From the IMG/VR virus record IMGVR_UViG_3300045973_001100, positions 1-52,069 of that record: a stretch of DNA of 52,069 bases; one strand, 5' to 3'. The notes below the pieces were generated by a model that did no database searches, had not been told where the DNA came from, and was given only the letters and a program-made list of their open reading frames with translations. How positions within the stretch are numbered: position 1 is the stretch's first letter; each line of letters begins with the position of its first letter. A program made the translations under genes and the position numbers. The stretch is from a virus. Positions 41,207 to 52,069 of the stretch are shown here, piece by piece.

Positions 41207-44200
41207 TTAAAAACCTCCTAAGAATTGCCATCCTAAATAGGATGCCATATTTGAGTTCACATAACTAGATGTGCCACCGCTGCTGAAAACTGTCACTCTT
41301 AGCGAACCGGTTGCTGGGGCCACAAGAAAGACTAGGGTCACTTGGGTTGTACTGGTACTTTGTATTTCGATACCAGAGGTCACTTGGCGCTTGCTACCAC
41401 CCACTTCCCAAACAGTCACGTTGCAGTCCGTGACGCCTAAATTGTGTGTCACAGGGATAGAAGTTGAAACACCGTCACCGATGGTTGTTGAGTAGGAGGG
41501 AGACCCCTGGGCAAAGTTACCTTGAGAGATTTTACGGACACGCCACATGGTTGGAGTCGTTGAATTATAGTAAGACCATGGGGTTCCACCATCATCTGCC
41601 TTAGCATAAAACAGTATATCAATATCTGTGGAGTTTACTTTTGCGATGCTGGGACCGGCTCCGTAGTAAGCGGTCCCATTGTAACCTGCCTGTTGTCCAG
41701 TTGAAGATAGTTCATACCAAGGGCCACCATTATAGCTAAACTCTAAAACAAGAATGTCAGAGGTTGCGATTGCTTGGGTGAATCGAACACGCTTAGTTAC
41801 AGAGGCGGATCCGGCTGGGGCGAATGACTGAATCAGCACACCACTAGCGCCATAACCGAATGAAGTTGTGTCATTAGAGGTTGTAGTAGAACTATTATAA
41901 GCATATTCAGTAAAGTTTGTGAGTAAATTAATGTTGGCTGTGAATTGGGAAATGGGAACCGTGAATCTCACAGTCAGAAGGTCCGAGCTGGCCCAACTAA
42001 ACGGAGATGCTTGACTGAGCGGTGTTATTGCATTGGTATTGCAAAAAACATAGTTACCCAAACTGTTATTATACGGAGTGGGTTCTAGTTGATACGTCGT
42101 TGTTGCACTCCCGTCATACGCGGACGCTTTACCAAGAACGGTACCATTAATCGTACTGTTGAAGAGAATGTGTGATGTGTCAATCGTATATCCCAAGGGA
42201 AGGCCAAACAACCACGTTCCAGTACCATACGTCGTAGAAGAGCCCATGAGGATATCGATGGATACCTCCATCGTATCACCGACCCTACGCCACTGACCAT
42301 TAAGTGTCCCATTATTGAGAACCGGGTCTGTACTGACTCCCTTCCATGTGGGTGTGTATGCGGTCCATGGTCCAACCGCTGCCGCTACGGTGATGGCATC
42401 CGATGCGGGGCCAGTTACTCCGTTGGCGATGGTCCTGGTCCCGCCTAGTGTTGCAGTGGCCGATGGCCAGTAACGGAAGAATTCAAAAGAGGTAGCAAAT
42501 GTGCCCGTACCTACAAAGTTGGTGAAGACACCGAAATAGGTTGGAGTGTACCCCAAGGAGGACGAGGACTCGATCCAGGTCTTGCCATCTTGTGACCATC
42601 CCCAGTAGTAGGTAGTGGATGATCTACGAATGCGTACATACTTGGCCTTAGAGTTATACCCATTTGCTATGAGGGCACCACCAGTAGTGAAGTTTGTGTT
42701 TGCGTAGGCACCGGCGAATCCACCCTGGGTGCTGTAAACCCCGATTTCGAGAACGGTTTGAGTTCCAGCACCTGCGGTGGTGCCGTTGGCTAAGATCAAA
42801 CCACCCGCATACGTTGGAGAAGAAGACTGAATGGCCTGATCCACCTTGGTAATGATGGTGAAATCTCCAGTAGGAATTGCCTGAAGAGCACAGATATCTG
42901 GAACGGTGTTGGTTGCCTTAATGAACAGACAGCCAGGGGTCGTTGTATTGACATCTGGAGTAGCGGAGGCGGAGGCCCAATTCACTGTCGTCCAAAGACC
43001 ACTAATTGCTCCTGCTACTTCAAACTCATCATCATACGCAGAGGGAGAAGTAGGTGGTTTGTCAGGATCCCAATAGGTGAACTGGTCCCCAGCGCCGCCG
43101 ACACCTGTTGGTCCGGTTATTCCTGTGGATCCTGTGGATCCGGCGTTGCCTGAGTTGCCAGTATTACCTGTGTTTCCAGGAGCTAGGACACCAGTTGTGC
43201 CCGTTGGCCCTGTAGCTCCTAGATTACCCGTTGAGCCTGTGTTTCCTGCACCACCTATGCCTCCTGTACTACCACTATTTCCTGTAAGACCAATCGAGCC
43301 CGTAGAACCTGTTGATCCACTATTACCTGTATTTCCAGTCACTGTTGAGGTTGGGCCAGTGCCACCTGAAACCCCTGTCTGTCCCACAGAACCAGTTGAA
43401 CCAGAATTTCCTGTGAGACCAGTAGCCCCCTGGCTTCCTGCACCACCACCACCCCCGGTTGAACCTGTAGCACCAACCGCTCCTCCTGCTCCAGTTGTTC
43501 CACTGTTACCAGTGTTTCCTGTCATTCCTGTCGGTCCGGTATTTCCCGTCACTGTGCTGGCAGGACCGGTGGAACCGGTATTGCCTGTCAAACCAACAGA
43601 ACCTGTGGCTCCACTGTTACCTGTGAGACCAGTAGCCCCGGTGGGACCGGTTGGACCGGTATTTCCCGTCACTGTCGAAGCGGGACCAGTTGAACCCGAG
43701 TTACCAGTGTTTCCTACAGCTCCTGTAGAACCACTATTACCGGTAAGACCTATGGAGCCTGTGGGACCAGAATTACCAGTTGCCCCCGTTACGGTGCTTG
43801 TTGGTCCTGCAGGACCAGTAGAGCCAGTGTTACCTGTTAGGCCAGTTGGTCCTGTCGAACCACTATTCCCAGTAGCTCCTATGCTGCCCGTTGCTCCACT
43901 ATTTCCCGTGTTACCTGTGACCGTACTGGTTGGGCCAGTAGCTCCACTGTTTCCCGTCATTCCAATCAAACCAGTGGTCCCACTGTTACCTGTTGCTCCT
44001 ACTGAGCCCGTTCCACCAGAATTTCCGCTGTTTCCCGTCACTGTTGAGGTTGGGCCTGTGGCCCCACTGTTACCAGTTAATCCTATGGCTCCAGTTGAAC
44101 CTGAGTTACCAGTGTTTCCTGTCTGTCCAGTAGGTCCTGTGTTTCCAGTATTGCCTGTAACAGTGGAAGCAGGACCTGTAGGACCTGTTGGTCCCGAGTT

Positions 44201-47200
44201 ACCAGTTTGTCCAATGCTGCCTGTCGCACCAGAATTACCAATGTTACCTTGATTTCCTGTCGCACCAGAATTACCTGTTAATCCTATTGCTCCTGTTGAA
44301 CCACTATTGCCAGTCAGTCCTATATTGCCAGTTCCTCCAGTTACACCTGTATTACCAGTTATGGTAGAAGCTGGGCCTGTTGCCCCTGAATTACCAGTCA
44401 TTCCAATTGATCCAGTTGAACCACTATTTCCTGTATTGCCAATCGATCCTGTTGAACCCGTCGGACCCGTGTTTCCTGTCACAGTACTGGCAGGTCCCGT
44501 GGCACCAGAATTGCCTGTGTTACCAATAGAACCTGTTGAACCCGAGTTGCCCGTAGCTCCCACAACACCAGTGGCACCTGAGTTACCAGTGGCACCGGTG
44601 ACGGTGCTTGTTGGACCTGTCCCACCACTGTTTCCAGTCAGTCCTATTGAACCCGTTGCTCCACTGCTCCCAGTGAGTCCAACAGCACCCGTCCCACCAC
44701 TGTTGCCAGTAGCACCTGTCACTGTTGAAGTGGGACCAGAAGCCCCGGTTGGTCCACTATTCCCAGTGAGCCCAATATTTCCAGTTGCCCCTGAGTTTCC
44801 AGTGAGCCCAATATTTCCAGTTGCCCCTGAGTTTCCAGTGTTTCCAGTTACAGTAGAAGTTGGTCCCGTTGCTCCACTGTTACCTTGATTACCAGTTGAA
44901 CCAGTCTGACCTGTGCCACCCACTGACCCAGTAGAACCACTATTGCCAGTCAGACCGATGGCACCCGTAGCTCCAGTCCCACCAATTGAACCGGTCGCGC
45001 CGGAATTGCCTTGGTTTCCGCCTGAACCAGTCGAACCCGTATTACCCGTCAGACCTATACTACCGGTTGAACCACTGTTGCCTTGATTTCCACCACTTCC
45101 AGTCGCTCCGGTCAAGCCGGTACTACCTTGAGACCCGGTGGAACCCGTCAAACCAGTACTTCCTACAACGATGCTTGCTGGACCTGTCGCTCCAGTCGCT
45201 CCTGTATTGCCTGTTAAACCAATCGAACCGGTTGAACCAGAATTTCCTGTAAGACCCATAGCACCAGTTGGCCCTGTCAATCCAGTATTACCAGTGACAG
45301 TACTCGAAGGTCCTGTGGCTCCGGAGTTTCCAGTCGAGCCTGTCGCTCCAGTAGAGCCTGTAACGGCTGTGAGACCAACCGAACCGGTAGCTCCACTATT
45401 ACCTTGAGACCCAGTTGGGCCTGTCCCTCCGGTTCCTCCAATAGACCCTGTCGAACCAGAATTACCGGTCAATCCGATCAAACCAGTCGCTCCGCTATTA
45501 CCTTGGCTACCAGTCGCTCCTGTCGTTCCGATTCCGCCAACTCCTCCAGTGGCTCCACTATAACCAATAGCACCCGTAATTCCAGTAGAACCCGTGTTAC
45601 CTGTAAGACCAACCGAACCGGTTGGACCAGAATTTCCGCTGTTTCCCGTCACTGTTGAGGTTGGGCCTGTGGCCCCACTGTTACCTTGATTACCGGTAGA
45701 ACCCGTTGAGCCTGTGTTTCCTGTGAGTCCGGTGTTTCCCGTCGCCCCTGAATTGCCTGTTGCTCCCGTAACCGTACTCGTGGGACCAGAGGCACCTGTG
45801 GGGCCTGTATTGCCTGTTAGACCAGTGGAACCAATTCCTCCAGTTGAACCAGAATTTCCTGTATTGCCAATCGATCCTGTTGCTCCGGAATTTCCTATTA
45901 GTCCCGTTGCTCCAGTGGCTCCGGAATTTCCTATTAATCCTGTTGGGCCAGTTGGGCCTGTATTTCCTGTTACAATAGAAGCTGGTCCAGTCGGTCCTGA
46001 ATTTCCAGTGTTGCCAGTAGCACCTATGGCACCGGTCTGACCAATTCCACCAACACCACCGGTTGATCCAGTATTGCCTGTCAATCCTGTTAGGCCGGTT
46101 CCTCCGGAATTTCCAGTTAGACCCATCACCCCGGTGGGGCCTGTTAGACCTGTGTTTCCTGTGACAGTAGACGAAGGGCCAGTGGAACCACTATTGCCAG
46201 TGGCACCTATGGAACCTGTTGCACCACTATTTCCCGTCAATCCTGTCTGACCAGTTCCCCCAGAGTTGCCCGTCGCACCGGTGACGGTGCTCGTCGGACC
46301 CGAAGCTCCCGTGGGGCCAGTGAGACCAACGGAACCACTGTTTCCGGTCATTCCTACCGAACCGGTCGCTCCACTGTTACCTTGATTTCCCGTGGAACCT
46401 GTTGGACCAGTTCCCCCAATTCCGCCTGTTGAACCAGAGTTTCCTGTCAATCCTGTCGATCCTGTAGATCCCGTTACGGCAGTGGCACCAACCGAACCGG
46501 TTGCTCCACTGTTACCTTGATTACCAACCGATCCAGTTGAGCCAGAATTTCCAGTCAATCCCGTGAGACCGGTTCCTCCACTGTTACCAGTGGCACCGGT
46601 GACGGTGCTTGTTGGACCTGTCCCACCACTGTTGCCAGTATTGCCAGTTGGGCCTGTGGCCCCACTGTTGCCAGTGAGACCAACCGAACCAGTTCCACCC
46701 GAGTTTCCTGTATTTCCCGTAACTGTACTGGTTGGTCCCGTTGCTCCGGAATTACCGGTCAAACCAATCGACCCTGTTCCTCCACTGTTACCAGTCAATC
46801 CGATGGAACCAGTCGCACCTGTTGCTCCAGAGTTTCCAGTTGCTCCCACGGCTCCAGTTGCTCCTGAATTGCCAAAAGAGCCAACCGAACCGGTAGAACC
46901 AGAATTACCTGTTAGACCAACATTTCCCGTTGAACCAGAATTACCGGTGAGACCTGTTGCCCCTGTGGGGCCTGTCTGTCCTGTAGAGCCGGTTGCTGTT
47001 GAAGCAGGACCGGTGTTACCGGTATTACCAGTTCCACCAACTCCTCCAGTTGAACCACTGTTGCCTGTTAATCCAATAGAACCAGTTGATCCCGTGTTAC
47101 CCGTTCCACCCGTCATGGTAGAAGCAGGGCCAGTGTTGCCTGTGTTACCAGTATTTCCGATGGCACCAGTTGAACCACTATTTCCTGTGAGACCCGTCGA

Positions 47201-49000
47201 TCCAGTTCCCCCAGAGTTGCCCGTCGCACCGGTGACGGTGCCAGTTGGGCCTGTGACACCGATTGGTCCCGTGGATCCCGTGGCTCCGGTTGGTCCTGTG
47301 TTGCCCGTTCCGGCATTCCCAGTTGGACCTGCTGAGCCAGTTGGTCCTGTCGAACCACTATTCCCTTGGTTTCCTGCAGCACCAGTGGTTCCTGTGTTAG
47401 CGGTCAAACCGGTTGAACCTGTTGGTCCACTGTTTCCTGTCGCACCGGTGACGGTGCCAGTTGGGCCTGTAGAACCTGTGTTACCTTGATTACCAGTGGA
47501 ACCGGTCGCTCCACTGTTACCAGTGAGACCAACCAAACCGGTTGGACCCGTCGGTCCGGTATTTCCCGTCACTGTGCTGGCAGGACCGGTGGAACCGGTA
47601 TTGCCTGTCAAACCAACAGAACCTGTGGCTCCACTGTTACCAGTCGCACCGGTGTTTCCAGTCAACCCAGTTCCACCTGAATTTCCTGTGAGACCAGTTG
47701 AACCGGTTGAACCTGTGTTAGCTGTCAGTCCCGTGGGACCTGTTGGTCCTGTCAATCCTGTAGCACCGGTTACTGTAGAAGATGGTCCAGTTGCACCAGA
47801 GTTACCTATAAGACCCACAGAGCCAGTCGCTCCGCTATTACCTTGGCTACCTGTTGCCCCACTATTTCCTGTGAGACCCACAGAGCCAGTCGCTCCGCTA
47901 TTACCTACAGCTCCTGCTGATCCTGTTGCTCCACTGTTACCAGTGGTTCCTGTCAGACCAGTCGCACCGGTAGTTCCAGTCAATCCTGTCTGTCCCGTTG
48001 GTCCACTATTACCAGTCTGCCCCGCTATACCGGTTCCACCTGTGTTTCCAACAGCACCGGTTGAACCCGAATTGCCTTGGTTACCCCCACCACCTATTGA
48101 ACCAGTCGAACCCGTTGCTCCTGAATTACCAATGGACCCTACACCACCCGTTGGTCCACTGTTTCCTGTCGCACCGGTCGAGCCAGTAACACCAGAATTT
48201 CCTGTTAGTCCGGTTAGACCAGTTGAGCCAGTGTTTCCTGTCTGACCAATTTGTCCATCAACACCCGTATTACCCTGATTTCCAACAGACCCAATTCCTC
48301 CCGTAGGGCCAGAATTGCCTGTGAGACCAACTGCTCCTGTCGATCCACTGTTACCAGTTAATCCGGTTGAGCCAATGGAACCCTGTGATCCTGTTGCGCC
48401 ACTGTTTCCTGTCTGTCCCACAGAACCAGTTAAGCCATTGTCGCCAGTGACACCTGTTTGACCTGTACTTCCCATTGGTCCAATACCACCCGTCGCACCG
48501 GTGACGGTGCCAGTTGGACCAGGGGCACCCGTTGAACCTGTGTTTCCTGTTGCTCCCACCACTCCTGTTGGTCCAGTCTGTCCAGTCACCCCAGCGCCAG
48601 CACCCGTTGGGCCCATAAGACCCGTTGGTCCAGTGGACCCCATATCACCGGTCGATCCTGTGGAACCAGTGATACCAATTCCTGTCTGTCCTGTACTACC
48701 CGAAGCTCCTGTCAATCCAGTGGAACCAGAGGCCCCCGTTCCACCACCACTAGATGCGAGTACAACCCAGTCTGAATTGGTAATACCACCAACCAATTGC
48801 CACGTGATCTGATCATTTGCTGTGTAACAAGCCAATCCCTCGCGACGACGAGCAGATGGGATGGCATCCCTCTCTGTGTGATCAGCTACTTCGTGGAAAC
48901 CACCCAGACCAAATCGAGAGTCATGTGTTGGATAAATATCTGACACATCGCTTGGAGCGATAAATCCTGTTACCTGAACACCACCCGTATAGCCACTCAT
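41207..49000 (-). CDS. Giant collagen-like tail fibre protein, 2597 aa
   Basis: Residues 1-84 form an N-terminal phage attachment domain ([19 protein letters not shown], then [15 protein letters not shown]). Residues of about 85-1965 are Gly-X-Thr/Ser repeats with few charged residues (GPTG, GNSG, GSTG, GATG units), interrupted about 28 times by GPxSTVTG or GTVTG, which break the Gly-X-Y register. The C-terminal 630 residues are folded: a ConA/DUF1349-like domain ([16 protein letters not shown], then [20 protein letters not shown]), a TWKGVSTDP...[10 protein letters not shown]-type module, and a final [16 protein letters not shown] module. It would form a long trimeric fibre that binds the host. 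It overlaps the upstream gene by 4 nt. Confidence 0.88.
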   Translation of the reverse strand: MSGYTGGVQVTGFIAPSDVSDIYPTHDSRFGLGGFHEVADHTERDAIPSARRREGLACYTANDQITWQLVGGITNSDWVVLASSGGGTGASGSTGLTGASGSTGQTGIGITGSTGSTGDMGSTGPTGLMGPTGAGAGVTGQTGPTGVVGATGNTGSTGAPGPTGTVTGATGGIGPMGSTGQTGVTGDNGLTGSVGQTGNSGATGSQGSIGSTGLTGNSGSTGAVGLTGNSGPTGGIGSVGNQGNTGVDGQIGQTGNTGSTGLTGLTGNSGVTGSTGATGNSGPTGGVGSIGNSGATGSTGSIGGGGNQGNSGSTGAVGNTGGTGIAGQTGNSGPTGQTGLTGTTGATGLTGTTGNSGATGSAGAVGNSGATGSVGLTGNSGATGSQGNSGATGSVGLIGNSGATGPSSTVTGATGLTGPTGPTGLTANTGSTGSTGLTGNSGGTGLTGNTGATGNSGATGSVGLTGNTGSTGPASTVTGNTGPTGPTGLVGLTGNSGATGSTGNQGNTGSTGPTGTVTGATGNSGPTGSTGLTANTGTTGAAGNQGNSGSTGPTGSAGPTGNAGTGNTGPTGATGSTGPIGVTGPTGTVTGATGNSGGTGSTGLTGNSGSTGAIGNTGNTGNTGPASTMTGGTGNTGSTGSIGLTGNSGSTGGVGGTGNTGNTGPASTATGSTGQTGPTGATGLTGNSGSTGNVGLTGNSGSTGSVGSFGNSGATGAVGATGNSGATGATGSIGLTGNSGGTGSIGLTGNSGATGPTSTVTGNTGNSGGTGSVGLTGNSGATGPTGNTGNSGGTGPTSTVTGATGNSGGTGLTGLTGNSGSTGSVGNQGNSGATGSVGATAVTGSTGSTGLTGNSGSTGGIGGTGPTGSTGNQGNSGATGSVGMTGNSGSVGLTGPTGASGPTSTVTGATGNSGGTGQTGLTGNSGATGSIGATGNSGSTGPSSTVTGNTGLTGPTGVMGLTGNSGGTGLTGLTGNTGSTGGVGGIGQTGAIGATGNTGNSGPTGPASIVTGNTGPTGPTGLIGNSGATGATGLIGNSGATGSIGNTGNSGSTGGIGSTGLTGNTGPTGASGPTSTVTGATGNSGATGNTGLTGNTGSTGSTGNQGNSGATGPTSTVTGNSGNSGPTGSVGLTGNTGSTGITGAIGYSGATGGVGGIGTTGATGSQGNSGATGLIGLTGNSGSTGSIGGTGGTGPTGSQGNSGATGSVGLTAVTGSTGATGSTGNSGATGPSSTVTGNTGLTGPTGAMGLTGNSGSTGSIGLTGNTGATGATGPASIVVGSTGLTGSTGSQGSTGLTGATGSGGNQGNSGSTGSIGLTGNTGSTGSGGNQGNSGATGSIGGTGATGAIGLTGNSGSTGSVGGTGQTGSTGNQGNSGATGPTSTVTGNTGNSGATGNIGLTGNSGATGNIGLTGNSGPTGASGPTSTVTGATGNSGGTGAVGLTGSSGATGSIGLTGNSGGTGPTSTVTGATGNSGATGVVGATGNSGSTGSIGNTGNSGATGPASTVTGNTGPTGSTGSIGNTGNSGSTGSIGMTGNSGATGPASTITGNTGVTGGTGNIGLTGNSGSTGAIGLTGNSGATGNQGNIGNSGATGSIGQTGNSGPTGPTGPASTVTGNTGNTGPTGQTGNTGNSGSTGAIGLTGNSGATGPTSTVTGNSGNSGGTGSVGATGNSGTTGLIGMTGNSGATGPTSTVTGNTGNSGATGSIGATGNSGSTGPTGLTGNTGSTGPAGPTSTVTGATGNSGPTGSIGLTGNSGSTGAVGNTGNSGSTGPASTVTGNTGPTGPTGATGLTGNSGATGSVGLTGNTGSTGPASTVTGNTGPTGMTGNTGNSGTTGAGGAVGATGSTGGGGGAGSQGATGLTGNSGSTGSVGQTGVSGGTGPTSTVTGNTGNSGSTGSTGSIGLTGNSGSTGGIGGAGNTGSTGNLGATGPTGTTGVLAPGNTGNTGNSGNAGSTGSTGITGPTGVGGAGDQFTYWDPDKPPTSPSAYDDEFEVAGAISGLWTTVNWASASATPDVNTTTPGCLFIKATNTVPDICALQAIPTGDFTIITKVDQAIQSSSPTYAGGLILANGTTAGAGTQTVLEIGVYSTQGGFAGAYANTNFTTGGALIANGYNSKAKYVRIRRSSTTYYWGWSQDGKTWIESSSSLGYTPTYFGVFTNFVGTGTFATSFEFFRYWPSATATLGGTRTIANGVTGPASDAITVAAAVGPWTAYTPTWKGVSTDPVLNNGTLNGQWRRVGDTMEVSIDILMGSSTTYGTGTWLFGLPLGYTIDTSHILFNSTINGTVLGKASAYDGSATTTYQLEPTPYNNSLGNYVFCNTNAITPLSQASPFSWASSDLLTVRFTVPISQFTANINLLTNFTEYAYNSSTTTSNDTTSFGYGASGVLIQSFAPAGSASVTKRVRFTQAIATSDILVLEFSYNGGPWYELSSTGQQAGYNGTAYYGAGPSIAKVNSTDIDILFYAKADDGGTPWSYYNSTTPTMWRVRKISQGNFAQGSPSYSTTIGDGVSTSIPVTHNLGVTDCNVTVWEVGGSKRQVTSGIEIQSTSTTQVTLVFLVAPATGSLRVTVFSSGGTSSYVNSNMASYLGWQFLGGF
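43105..48748 (-). repeat. Collagen-like coding repeat array
   Basis: About 5.6 kb of DNA encode roughly 625 Gly-X-Y-type units, mostly with Thr or Ser in Y. Several 60-100 nt blocks recur nearly unchanged (for example 43540-43620 and 47560-47640), which indicates recent recombination or slippage within the array. Long open frames on the plus strand here are by-products of the repeat. Confidence 0.9.
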
Positions 49001-50610
49001 GAGACCACCACCACCAGAGCTCCACCGATCATGTTGGTACTACGATGAACATTATAGTTAGTGGTAACACCATATGCATTTGTAACACTCACAGTGTAGA
49101 CTCCCTCAAAGGGAACAGCTAGATTAGTTGACTGATCTTTAAAGGATGTGGCCGCGCCTAAGACAGATGGATAGCACAGATACTTATATTGTGATGCAGC
49201 GGCAGAGAATGAGTAAACTCCAGCAAATCCTGAGATAAAAGAGCTGATTCGTAAGAGTTTGATGTCCACTTCGGCAAGAGGGGTGGTGGCATCTTCACCG
49301 TAATAAACTCGCCACAGCCAAGTGATCGAGTAGGTTCGGGAGAAGGCAACACTGTGTGTATTTGTCCCTGTGATTGTGTAAACTTCACTCGTTGCTGAGG
49401 TTTTTGTTACTCCAGCATGTGTAATGGCTGCAGGAGAAGTAGCGGAATGACCAGTCACCAAAGTCTCCGGAGTGGTCGTGTCTACAATTCCAATCGTATT
49501 GGAGGAGATGTTTGTGTTGTTGGTTGTACCCCACACGAATGAGGGATTGGAATTACTCGTGGCCCCCACCTCCAAGGGAGAGGATTGACCAGAAATTGAA
49601 AAAGAGGTAAAGGTGGGACTTTGGTAAGGGTAAAGTAGCGAATCCCACATGGTTTGCATAGATATGTTTGAAAAGGTACTGCCAGCAGGAATGCCACCGA
49701 TTGGGGCGGGAGTGGCCCCAGCGTTGGTGTACAGATCTGAACCACCAGATCCAGTTGATCCTGTTGAACCAACAGATCCAGGAACACCTGTATTGCCTTG
49801 ACTGCCGGTGGATCCGGGAACACCCGTATTGCCTTGACTGCCGGTGGATCCTGTACCTCCTGTGGCCCCAAAGGACCCAGTGCCACCACCACTGTCGGAC
49901 ATGAACCCCCGTTCAATTCGAACAAATCCTGTTTGAGTTGAATCAGCAAAGAGAACAGGTTTACTGATGGGGGGTTCTGTGAGGGTCATACCCCCCGGCA
50001 CTGTGTCAGAGAGGAAATACACACCACCAGAAATTAATCCAGACAACCCCCCAATTCGGCCAGATGTGATAAGAATAAATGTGTCTGTTGTAACCGAACT
50101 AACAACGCCTTGAACTTCTGAATTATCCGCTATGTCCGCTTGTGCTTTGACCCAAATGGATCCATTAAAGCGTAAACAGTCACCCGCCGCAAACCCGTGA
50201 GAGGTTTGGGTCAGTGTCTGACTTGTCGCTTCACCAGAACCTGTTCCTGTTGGGTCACTATAGGCAAGGAGAGCCGCATCCAATATGCCTCTTTGTGGGT
50301 CAAAAATAGAACAAGTTCCATCACTTTCCTGGAAGGAAACAAAAGAGACGGATGAGCCATGAACAACATTCTTTACATTGGCCAAATTCAAATAGGGACC
50401 GGATCCATCAACTCTGAGGTCTAAAAACGAGGGATCAAGACCAATTTCTGAATGAAGAAGAACTTGTTGTGTAGAGTCACTGAGCAAAGTGACGTGACCG
50501 TCTTGATGATGTACGAAGACCATACCTCTGTCTGTCAGAGTGAAGGTTATCTGACGGATGTTTAAGAAAATGGAGTTATTTGATGTGTCGATCAGACTTA
50601 TAAAGGGCAT
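48997..50610 (-). CDS. Fibre protein with short collagen-like linker, 537 aa
   Basis: ATG 50610 ([10 protein letters not shown]) has AGAGG 5 nt upstream, so I prefer it to the ATG at 50634. Residues 1-240 are beta-rich ([19 protein letters not shown], then a GTFSxG-like capsid/fibre module [17 protein letters not shown]). Residues of about 242-292 are Gly-rich collagen-like ([19 protein letters not shown]). The remainder ([19 protein letters not shown], then [11 protein letters not shown] and [12 protein letters not shown]) is found in many phage fibres. It overlaps the giant fibre gene by 4 nt. Confidence 0.75.
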   Translation of the reverse strand: MPFISLIDTSNNSIFLNIRQITFTLTDRGMVFVHHQDGHVTLLSDSTQQVLLHSEIGLDPSFLDLRVDGSGPYLNLANVKNVVHGSSVSFVSFQESDGTCSIFDPQRGILDAALLAYSDPTGTGSGEATSQTLTQTSHGFAAGDCLRFNGSIWVKAQADIADNSEVQGVVSSVTTDTFILITSGRIGGLSGLISGGVYFLSDTVPGGMTLTEPPISKPVLFADSTQTGFVRIERGFMSDSGGGTGSFGATGGTGSTGSQGNTGVPGSTGSQGNTGVPGSVGSTGSTGSGGSDLYTNAGATPAPIGGIPAGSTFSNISMQTMWDSLLYPYQSPTFTSFSISGQSSPLEVGATSNSNPSFVWGTTNNTNISSNTIGIVDTTTPETLVTGHSATSPAAITHAGVTKTSATSEVYTITGTNTHSVAFSRTYSITWLWRVYYGEDATTPLAEVDIKLLRISSFISGFAGVYSFSAAASQYKYLCYPSVLGAATSFKDQSTNLAVPFEGVYTVSVTNAYGVTTNYNVHRSTNMIGGALVVVVS

Positions 50611-50682
50611 ACCATCCTCTACTTTTGAGCCCAAAAGTCTAAAAGGTGCAGCAGCCTAATAAGGGAATCCTGCTTTAAATTT

Positions 50683-52069
50683 TTATTCCCAGTAGCCATC
50701 AAATCCAATGAGATGGGTAATAACACCACTGGTCAGAACGGTGGTCAGGTTCTTTGCTGAAATTTCTACATACTCTCCGGGACTCACCACAATGGGTGTG
50801 TCAAAATACTGGATGATGGGGGAGGTGCCACCGAGGGTTCCTGCGGCGGCGTTGATACCAAACTGCTCAGTGCCAAGGGGCACGACTCGGGGGATCTTAA
50901 CCGTAGCGTTGGTGAAGCTGGCGGACTCAGCCCCCGCGAGGGTTCCGTTGGCTCCATTCATTCCATAGCGGAGCGCATAGACCAAAATAACAGGCGTGGC
51001 CACAGAGAGAACGGTCGTGACGGCACTGTGGATCCACACCCCGGTGATGTACAGGGTTCTTGGGGTGATGTTAATCGTACCGACAGGGTTCAGGTATGAC
51101 TGAATGACACCATCGACGTTGACTGCCAGACCAGAGAGGTAGGTACCACTGAACTGGCCACCCAGACCCACGAAGTTGGTGTTGGTGGTGTTGGATGGAA
51201 GGTTGCCAGCGCCAGCGGCCAAGTTGTTCGTGTACAACGCAGTGGATCCGACGGTTTGACCGTTGGGGGCCTGAGAGCAGTGGAGGCCCATCCCCCCAAG
51301 CTGGTGGTGCCAAGGCTTTGAGGTGTGGATGTCCATCAGTACAGCGGAAATGGAGCTGACGTTAAGCTGCATCTGCGGGGAGCCACTGACGGTGCTCGCA
51401 TTACGCTGCTGGATACAAAGTGGAAGAGAAGAAGTTAAATACGGCGCACCGTTTCCCGAAGGTGCTTGCTTAATCCCAATGAATATGCCATCCAACCAGT
51501 ACGTGATTTGCCGGGTGTCAATTACCATTCGAAGAGCATGTGGCACCCCGGTTGTCAGGGCTCCCATGGATGGTGTGGAGACCTCCACACCATTGAAGTT
51601 CAGGACTCCGATGAGACCGTCAGTGCTGTACCTCCAGTAGGCTCCATCAGCGGGAGCAGTGGTGGTGGTGGCGACAAACTGTCCAATCTCAATGACCTGA
51701 TTGGCCAGAGGATCTGCCGTTAGCTCAATTCTAGCCTCAATACACAGCGGGGCCTGGGGGACGAGGGTGAAGTACCTCCAAGTCTGAAGGGAACATCCAG
51801 CCGCAGCGGTGGCGGTGCTGTTGGCGTTGGCAGTCAGGAGGCCAGCACTGTTTAGTGTCATGGTCATTGTGGTAAATGTGTGCTTCCACAGGCTGGTATT
51901 CTGTACCGTTGCGTTAAAATAGTCGGAGAACAGGTACGTGTCGATGGCGGCCCGCAGACGGTAGTCCACGCTCGTTTCTGGTGGCTTCAAATACGAGCCG
52001 TCTCCATTGTCGTTTTGAGAAAATATTTTAACACTGCCCATTGTAGCGGCAGTATTGGAGAGGGCTACC
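50683..52069 (-). CDS. Lectin-like virion protein, cut by the right edge
   Basis: From ATG 52041 the product is 452 residues, but the frame stays open to the edge with plausible coding (ALSNTAAT before MGSVKIFSQNDNG) and ATG 52041 has no ribosome binding site. The gene therefore probably starts outside the window. The sequence has a ConA/laminin-G-like domain (LFSDYFNATVQNTSLWKHT, then APLCIEARIELTADPL, YWLDGIFIGIKQAP) and a beta-structured C-terminus (YFDTPIVVSPGEYVEISAKN). A tail or baseplate structural role is likely. It ends 72 nt before the next gene. Confidence 0.7.
   Translation of the reverse strand, partial: VALSNTAATMGSVKIFSQNDNGDGSYLKPPETSVDYRLRAAIDTYLFSDYFNATVQNTSLWKHTFTTMTMTLNSAGLLTANANSTATAAAGCSLQTWRYFTLVPQAPLCIEARIELTADPLANQVIEIGQFVATTTTAPADGAYWRYSTDGLIGVLNFNGVEVSTPSMGALTTGVPHALRMVIDTRQITYWLDGIFIGIKQAPSGNGAPYLTSSLPLCIQQRNASTVSGSPQMQLNVSSISAVLMDIHTSKPWHHQLGGMGLHCSQAPNGQTVGSTALYTNNLAAGAGNLPSNTTNTNFVGLGGQFSGTYLSGLAVNVDGVIQSYLNPVGTINITPRTLYITGVWIHSAVTTVLSVATPVILVYALRYGMNGANGTLAGAESASFTNATVKIPRVVPLGTEQFGINAAAGTLGGTSPIIQYFDTPIVVSPGEYVEISAKNLTTVLTSGVITHLIGFDGYWE

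Noticed and set aside
43077-48812. Long plus-strand open frames rich in Pro-Val (up to about 390 codons)
   Set aside because: They are the complement of the Gly-X-Thr repeat; GGN codons read as NCC on the other strand. No ribosome binding sites or family matches.

Overview
This window looks like the late (virion) region of a large double-stranded DNA bacteriophage with a contractile tail, a myovirus probably of jumbo size. The signs are a tail sheath, tail tube, prohead protease, scaffold-like protein, decoration protein and major capsid protein, long runs of tightly packed genes with stop/start overlaps (TAATG, TGATG, ATGA), strong AGGAG-type ribosome binding sites and very little intergenic DNA. 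No host gene, tRNA, insertion sequence or CRISPR array was seen. The host cannot be named from the sequence.

Positions 1-27.2 kb are almost all on the minus strand and read from high to low coordinates: neck/tail structural proteins (27.2-20 kb), an unusually large tail sheath (15.8-19.6 kb), tail tube (12.6 kb), a probable prohead protease (10.8 kb), an acidic scaffold-like protein (9.5 kb), a decoration-like protein, the major capsid protein (6.1 kb) and smaller late proteins down to the left edge. The order sheath-tube-protease-scaffold-capsid resembles T4 genes 18-19-21-22-23, but no portal is recognised. A small plus-strand island (8.0-9.4 kb) with a GIY-YIG homing endonuclease splits the head genes. 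The neighbouring decoration gene is interrupted by a 263-nt group I intron whose core closely resembles the Azoarcus tRNA intron (subgroup IC3). A second fragment of a homing endonuclease (NUMOD3 repeats only) sits at 24 kb.

Positions 27.3-30.4 kb hold a plus-strand group with an SF1 UvrD/PcrA-like helicase and a DUF1599-like protein. It is followed by two minus-strand genes, one a SprT-like zinc metalloprotease. Positions 32.2-37.5 kb are a four-gene plus-strand operon of glycosyltransferases and methyltransferases, ending in a 925-residue fusion (methyltransferase, GT2, helical repeats, GT9).

Positions 37.4-52.1 kb, minus strand, are a fibre module: an RlpA-like cell-wall protein, several small fibre proteins, a 2597-residue fibre with about 1,900 residues of Gly-X-Thr/Ser collagen-like sequence, a second fibre protein with a short collagen-like linker, and a lectin-like structural protein cut by the right edge. 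The most interesting idea is that the sugar-transfer operon decorates the Thr-rich collagen-like fibre. It is supported by adjacency and by a fibre-like TVTGSTGGTG tail on the 925-residue enzyme. This remains an inference.
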